From contig NZ_JAEQBW010000002.1 in NCBI RefSeq assembly GCF_016679925.1, positions 124,001-188,000 of the forward strand: a stretch of 64,000 nt of DNA. The letters are read 5' to 3'. Made by a program: the position numbers and the translations under genes. Positions 61,851 to 64,000 of the stretch are shown here, piece by piece (the stretch's first letter is position 1; each line of letters starts with the position of its first letter). Below the pieces are notes generated by a model that made no database searches, had not been told where the DNA came from, and saw only the letters and a list, made by a program, of their open reading frames with translations. This DNA comes from Marivirga aurantiaca (GTDB lineage Bacteria > Bacteroidota > Bacteroidia > Cytophagales > Cyclobacteriaceae).

Positions 61851-61922
61851 GGCCCGTTCATCTAGGGGTTAGGATATCAGGTTTTCATCCTGGAAACAGG
61901 GGTTCGATTCCCCTACGGGCTA
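61851..61922 (+). tRNA. tRNA-Glu (TTC), copy 1
   Basis: GGCCCGT/ACGGGCT acceptor arms, anticodon TTC in TTTTCAT, T loop TTCGATT and discriminator A fit tRNA-Glu. CCA is not encoded. Confidence 0.93.
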
Positions 61923-62014
61923 CTTTTTTAATGGGTTAATTGAGCAGACGGCTCAATCATCTGAGCAGATTTTTAGTCGTAGATTAATGTCTGTAAGGAT
62001 TAATAAAATATCAT

Positions 62015-62086
62015 GGCCCGTTCATCTAGGGGTTAGGATATCAGGTTTTCATCCTGGAAACAGGGGTTCGATTCCCCTACGGGCTA
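62015..62086 (+). tRNA. tRNA-Glu (TTC), copy 2
   Basis: This copy is identical over all 72 bases to 61851-61922 and lies 92 bases after it, a recent tandem duplication or gene-converted pair. A terminator follows. Confidence 0.93.
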
Positions 62087-62087
62087 C

Positions 62088-62118
62088 AAAGGCTGTCAGA
62101 AATGGCAGCCTTTTTTTA
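62088..62118 (+). terminator. Terminator after the tRNA-Glu pair
   Basis: AAAGGCTG and CAGCCTTT arms with a 10-base loop are followed by a run of T. Confidence 0.75.
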
Positions 62119-62559
62119 TTTCCACTAAATCAATTACTTTAGTATTTAAAAATAAGATTTATAAGCCTGAGTCAAGGATTCTCAATTATCGAAAATCCGT
62201 AAAGCCCTGCGGAACTCTACAGATAGGTGAGGTGAATAGAGTATAGTTCCTTCTTTGAAGCCTGTCAAAAAGAGCGTTTGATGGCCGTCTCAGAACGTCC
62301 CTGAAGCTCCTCTTTAAGTTAAGCCAAGGAACAAATCATTTCCCCATCGATAATGATTTGTTCATCCAAGCTTCCAGACTAAGATGCTCTTTGTGTGCAT
62401 TCATTTTAGATAACCATTTTGCAAAAAAAAAGTCCCACATTTCAGTACTTTTTGCAAATTATTACGCTTTAATTCTTCTAGGCCAATATTTATAGACTCG
62501 TTCAAAATTAATTATTTATTGAGGTGTTAATATATTCAACCTACCTATTGGTAGCCTAA
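62119..62559. other. Intergenic stretch with a perfect hairpin
   Basis: No gene is supported. GAACAAATCATT (62329-62340) and AATGATTTGTTC (62352-62363) form a perfect 12-bp stem with an 11-base loop. The minus strand near 62230-62320 reads like a short decayed coding remnant, but it is broken by stops. The rest is AT-rich without features I can name. Confidence 0.4.
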
Positions 62560-62982
62560 TTACTCACTCATTAAAAAATCAACTACTTCTTCTTCACTTC
62601 CACAAAGTTTGAAGGGTAAATTGAATTTATTAACAGATTTGAGAAGCATGTTTAAATAATATCTTTTAAAGATACTTGCATCACTTATGGTTCCGGCCCT
62701 TTTTAAACCTGATTCTATTGCTTTAGGCAACATAACCTGCTCAAACCATTTTCTATTTTCTGGTCCAATTACCCCTTGCTCTCGTGTGTCGGTATAAAAT
62801 CTCTTAACAGGATAGCCAGATTGTGCATGTTTTAGAGCAGCCTCAAATGCACTTCTATACTGCTCGTTGGTCACAGAGCCTTTCCATTTTATCCTTACCA
62901 TTTGCCTGGATGGGAAATATGCCACTTCAGCATATGATGCATCTATTAGTATTTCGATATCATTGGTTTCAGAATTATCCAT
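62560..62982 (-). CDS. Hypothetical protein, possibly SpoIIAA-like
   Basis: The 140-residue soluble protein begins with acidic residues, then YAEVAYFPSRQMVRIKWKGSVTNEQYRSAFEAALKHAQ, YPVKRFYTDTREQGVIGPENRKWFEQVMLPKAIESGLKRAG and an ending with SEEEVVDFLMSE. The strand-helix order and a conserved D-T-R turn resemble the STAS/SpoIIAA-like fold seen in many unannotated Bacteroidota proteins. The function is unknown and no neighbour gives a hint. Confidence 0.6.
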   Translation of the reverse strand: MDNSETNDIEILIDASYAEVAYFPSRQMVRIKWKGSVTNEQYRSAFEAALKHAQSGYPVKRFYTDTREQGVIGPENRKWFEQVMLPKAIESGLKRAGTISDASIFKRYYLNMLLKSVNKFNLPFKLCGSEEEVVDFLMSE

Positions 62983-63143
62983 ATTGTCAAATCTCTCTCT
63001 TTAAATTATCAATTACTTTATAATTTAACAATTTATAATCGACCAACAATAGAATTTGAGTGATCAATTTCTACTTGTATTAAGCTTTGAGTATTGTTGA
63101 TGGTATTGGGAGGCAAGGTTCATTATTCTAAGGAAGCTAATGA

Positions 63144-64000
63144 TCACTCAACGGCATCAGCTAAATCCCTTAAATCTACAGGAACTACCCTGGAAACGCC
63201 CTGTTCTATCATGGTTACTCCGTAAATTACGTCAGTGCTGGACATGGTACGTTTGTTATGGGTTACCACTATAAATTGAGATTCATTTGAAAATTCCCGG
63301 ATGATATTGTTGAACTTATCAATGTTGGCATCATCCAAAGGTGCATCCACTTCGTCAAAAATACAAAATGGAGCAGGTTTTAAAAGGTAAATAGCAAATA
63401 GGAGGGAAATGGCTGTTAAAGTTTTTTCACCACCGGAAAGCTGATTAATGGTTAGTGGTCTTTTCCCTTTGGGTTTCGCCATGATCTCAATCTTGGACTC
63501 AAGTGGATTATCCGGATCTGAAAGTTGTAAGTCGCATTCGTCTTCTTCAGTGAAGAGAGCGCGGAACACTTTCATGAAATTTTCTTTGATTTTTTCGTAA
63601 GCTTCAATGAAATTGACTCTTGCTACTTCGTCAATTTCACTGATGGTAGATAAGAGTGATTCCTTGGCATTTCGTAAATCTTCTCTTTGGGTGATGATGA
63701 AGTCATTTCTTTCTTTTATTTCCTCATACGCTTCCATGGCCATAGGATTAACAGGTCCCATTCGCTCCATCTTTTCTTTCAGACGCGAAACTTCTTCTCT
63801 TAAATCATCAGCATTTGTGTTGTCCTCAGTTTCTTCCTCTTCCTGAGCCATGATTTTGTCCAAATCAATATCAAACTCTACAGAAAGCCTTTCTTTCACG
63901 CTGTTAAGTTGCAGTTTGGTTTCATTGAGGTTGTTCTGCATCTCCATCAAAAGAGTGTCTACCTGCTCTTTATTACGCTGTATCTGGCGTGTTTCCTTCT
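63144..64000 (-). CDS. smc: Chromosome segregation ATPase SMC, C-terminal part
   Basis: The reading frame stays open to the window edge, so the 5' part lies beyond 64000. The visible 285 residues hold the end of the coiled coil (LREEVSRLKEKMERMGPVNPMAMEAYEEI) and the C-terminal head with the ABC signature NQLSGGEKTL and Walker B CIFDEVDAPLDD, then the D-loop. SMC forms a ring with ScpA/ScpB that organises the chromosome. The stop is at 63144-63146. Confidence 0.92.
   Translation of the reverse strand, partial: KETRQIQRNKEQVDTLLMEMQNNLNETKLQLNSVKERLSVEFDIDLDKIMAQEEEETEDNTNADDLREEVSRLKEKMERMGPVNPMAMEAYEEIKERNDFIITQREDLRNAKESLLSTISEIDEVARVNFIEAYEKIKENFMKVFRALFTEEDECDLQLSDPDNPLESKIEIMAKPKGKRPLTINQLSGGEKTLTAISLLFAIYLLKPAPFCIFDEVDAPLDDANIDKFNNIIREFSNESQFIVVTHNKRTMSSTDVIYGVTMIEQGVSRVVPVDLRDLADAVE

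Overview
The window is from a member of the Bacteroidota, most likely the Cytophagales. The evidence is promoters of the TTG-N19/20-TAnnTTTG type, RteC, an IntDOT-like tyrosine recombinase, DUF1573, Bat proteins, CusA/CzcA pumps carrying extra outer-membrane domains, and an AT-rich chromosome without strong Shine-Dalgarno signals. No species can be named from the sequence alone.

Layout. Positions 1-995 hold one unrecognised AT-rich gene. From 996 to 46942 lies an integrated genomic island of about 46 kb. It is bounded by a perfect 17-bp direct repeat that is the 3' end of the tRNA-Pro gene at 46927-47000, and its integrase (45395-46642) sits next to that tRNA. From 46927 to the end is ordinary chromosome: tRNA-Pro, tRNA-Ser, batB/batC, thiolase, a YwqK-like repeat protein, DUF1573, DoxX, trpS, tex, a TPR-PP2C phosphatase, gap, two identical tRNA-Glu genes, an unknown gene and the 3' part of smc.

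Island, left to right. The left arm (996-5592) holds att-like sites, a small HTH gene, a plus-strand cassette of DUF5675 plus two small membrane proteins, two unknown genes and an unexplained 0.8-kb purine-rich non-coding stretch. Next is a tight five-gene operon (5593-11228) with its own consensus promoter: XRE regulator, DNA methyltransferase, a protein with two GHKL ATPase domains (MORC-like in front, histidine-kinase-like behind), a receiver-domain protein and an HNH nuclease. This looks like a restriction or anti-phage system with a built-in phosphorelay and is the best candidate for a little-described system. Behind it are plasmid-like maintenance genes (a DnaD-like winged-helix protein, a DnaC-like ATPase, an HTH protein) and RteC.

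The remaining two thirds is metal resistance, all on the minus strand: a Zn/Cd/Co module (P-type ATPase, NicO-like transporter, Fur-family regulator, CzcB, a CzcA-CzcC fusion), a copper/silver module of about 18 kb (CopB ATPase, multicopper oxidase fused to an outer-membrane barrel, CusABC-type efflux, several small Cys/His/Met-rich exported proteins), and a mercury-type operon (ArsR-family regulator, CsoR-like protein, MerTP) that lacks a mercuric reductase. No relaxase, coupling protein or conjugation genes are visible, so the island should depend on another element for transfer.

Novel points outside the gene list are a dispersed non-coding repeat inserted with a 22-bp direct repeat at the end of the DUF1573 gene, a long inverted repeat that could mask the cusA start codon, a shared GTGCAATG operator-like word, and a 43-codon gene between the CusB homologue and a DUF3347 gene.
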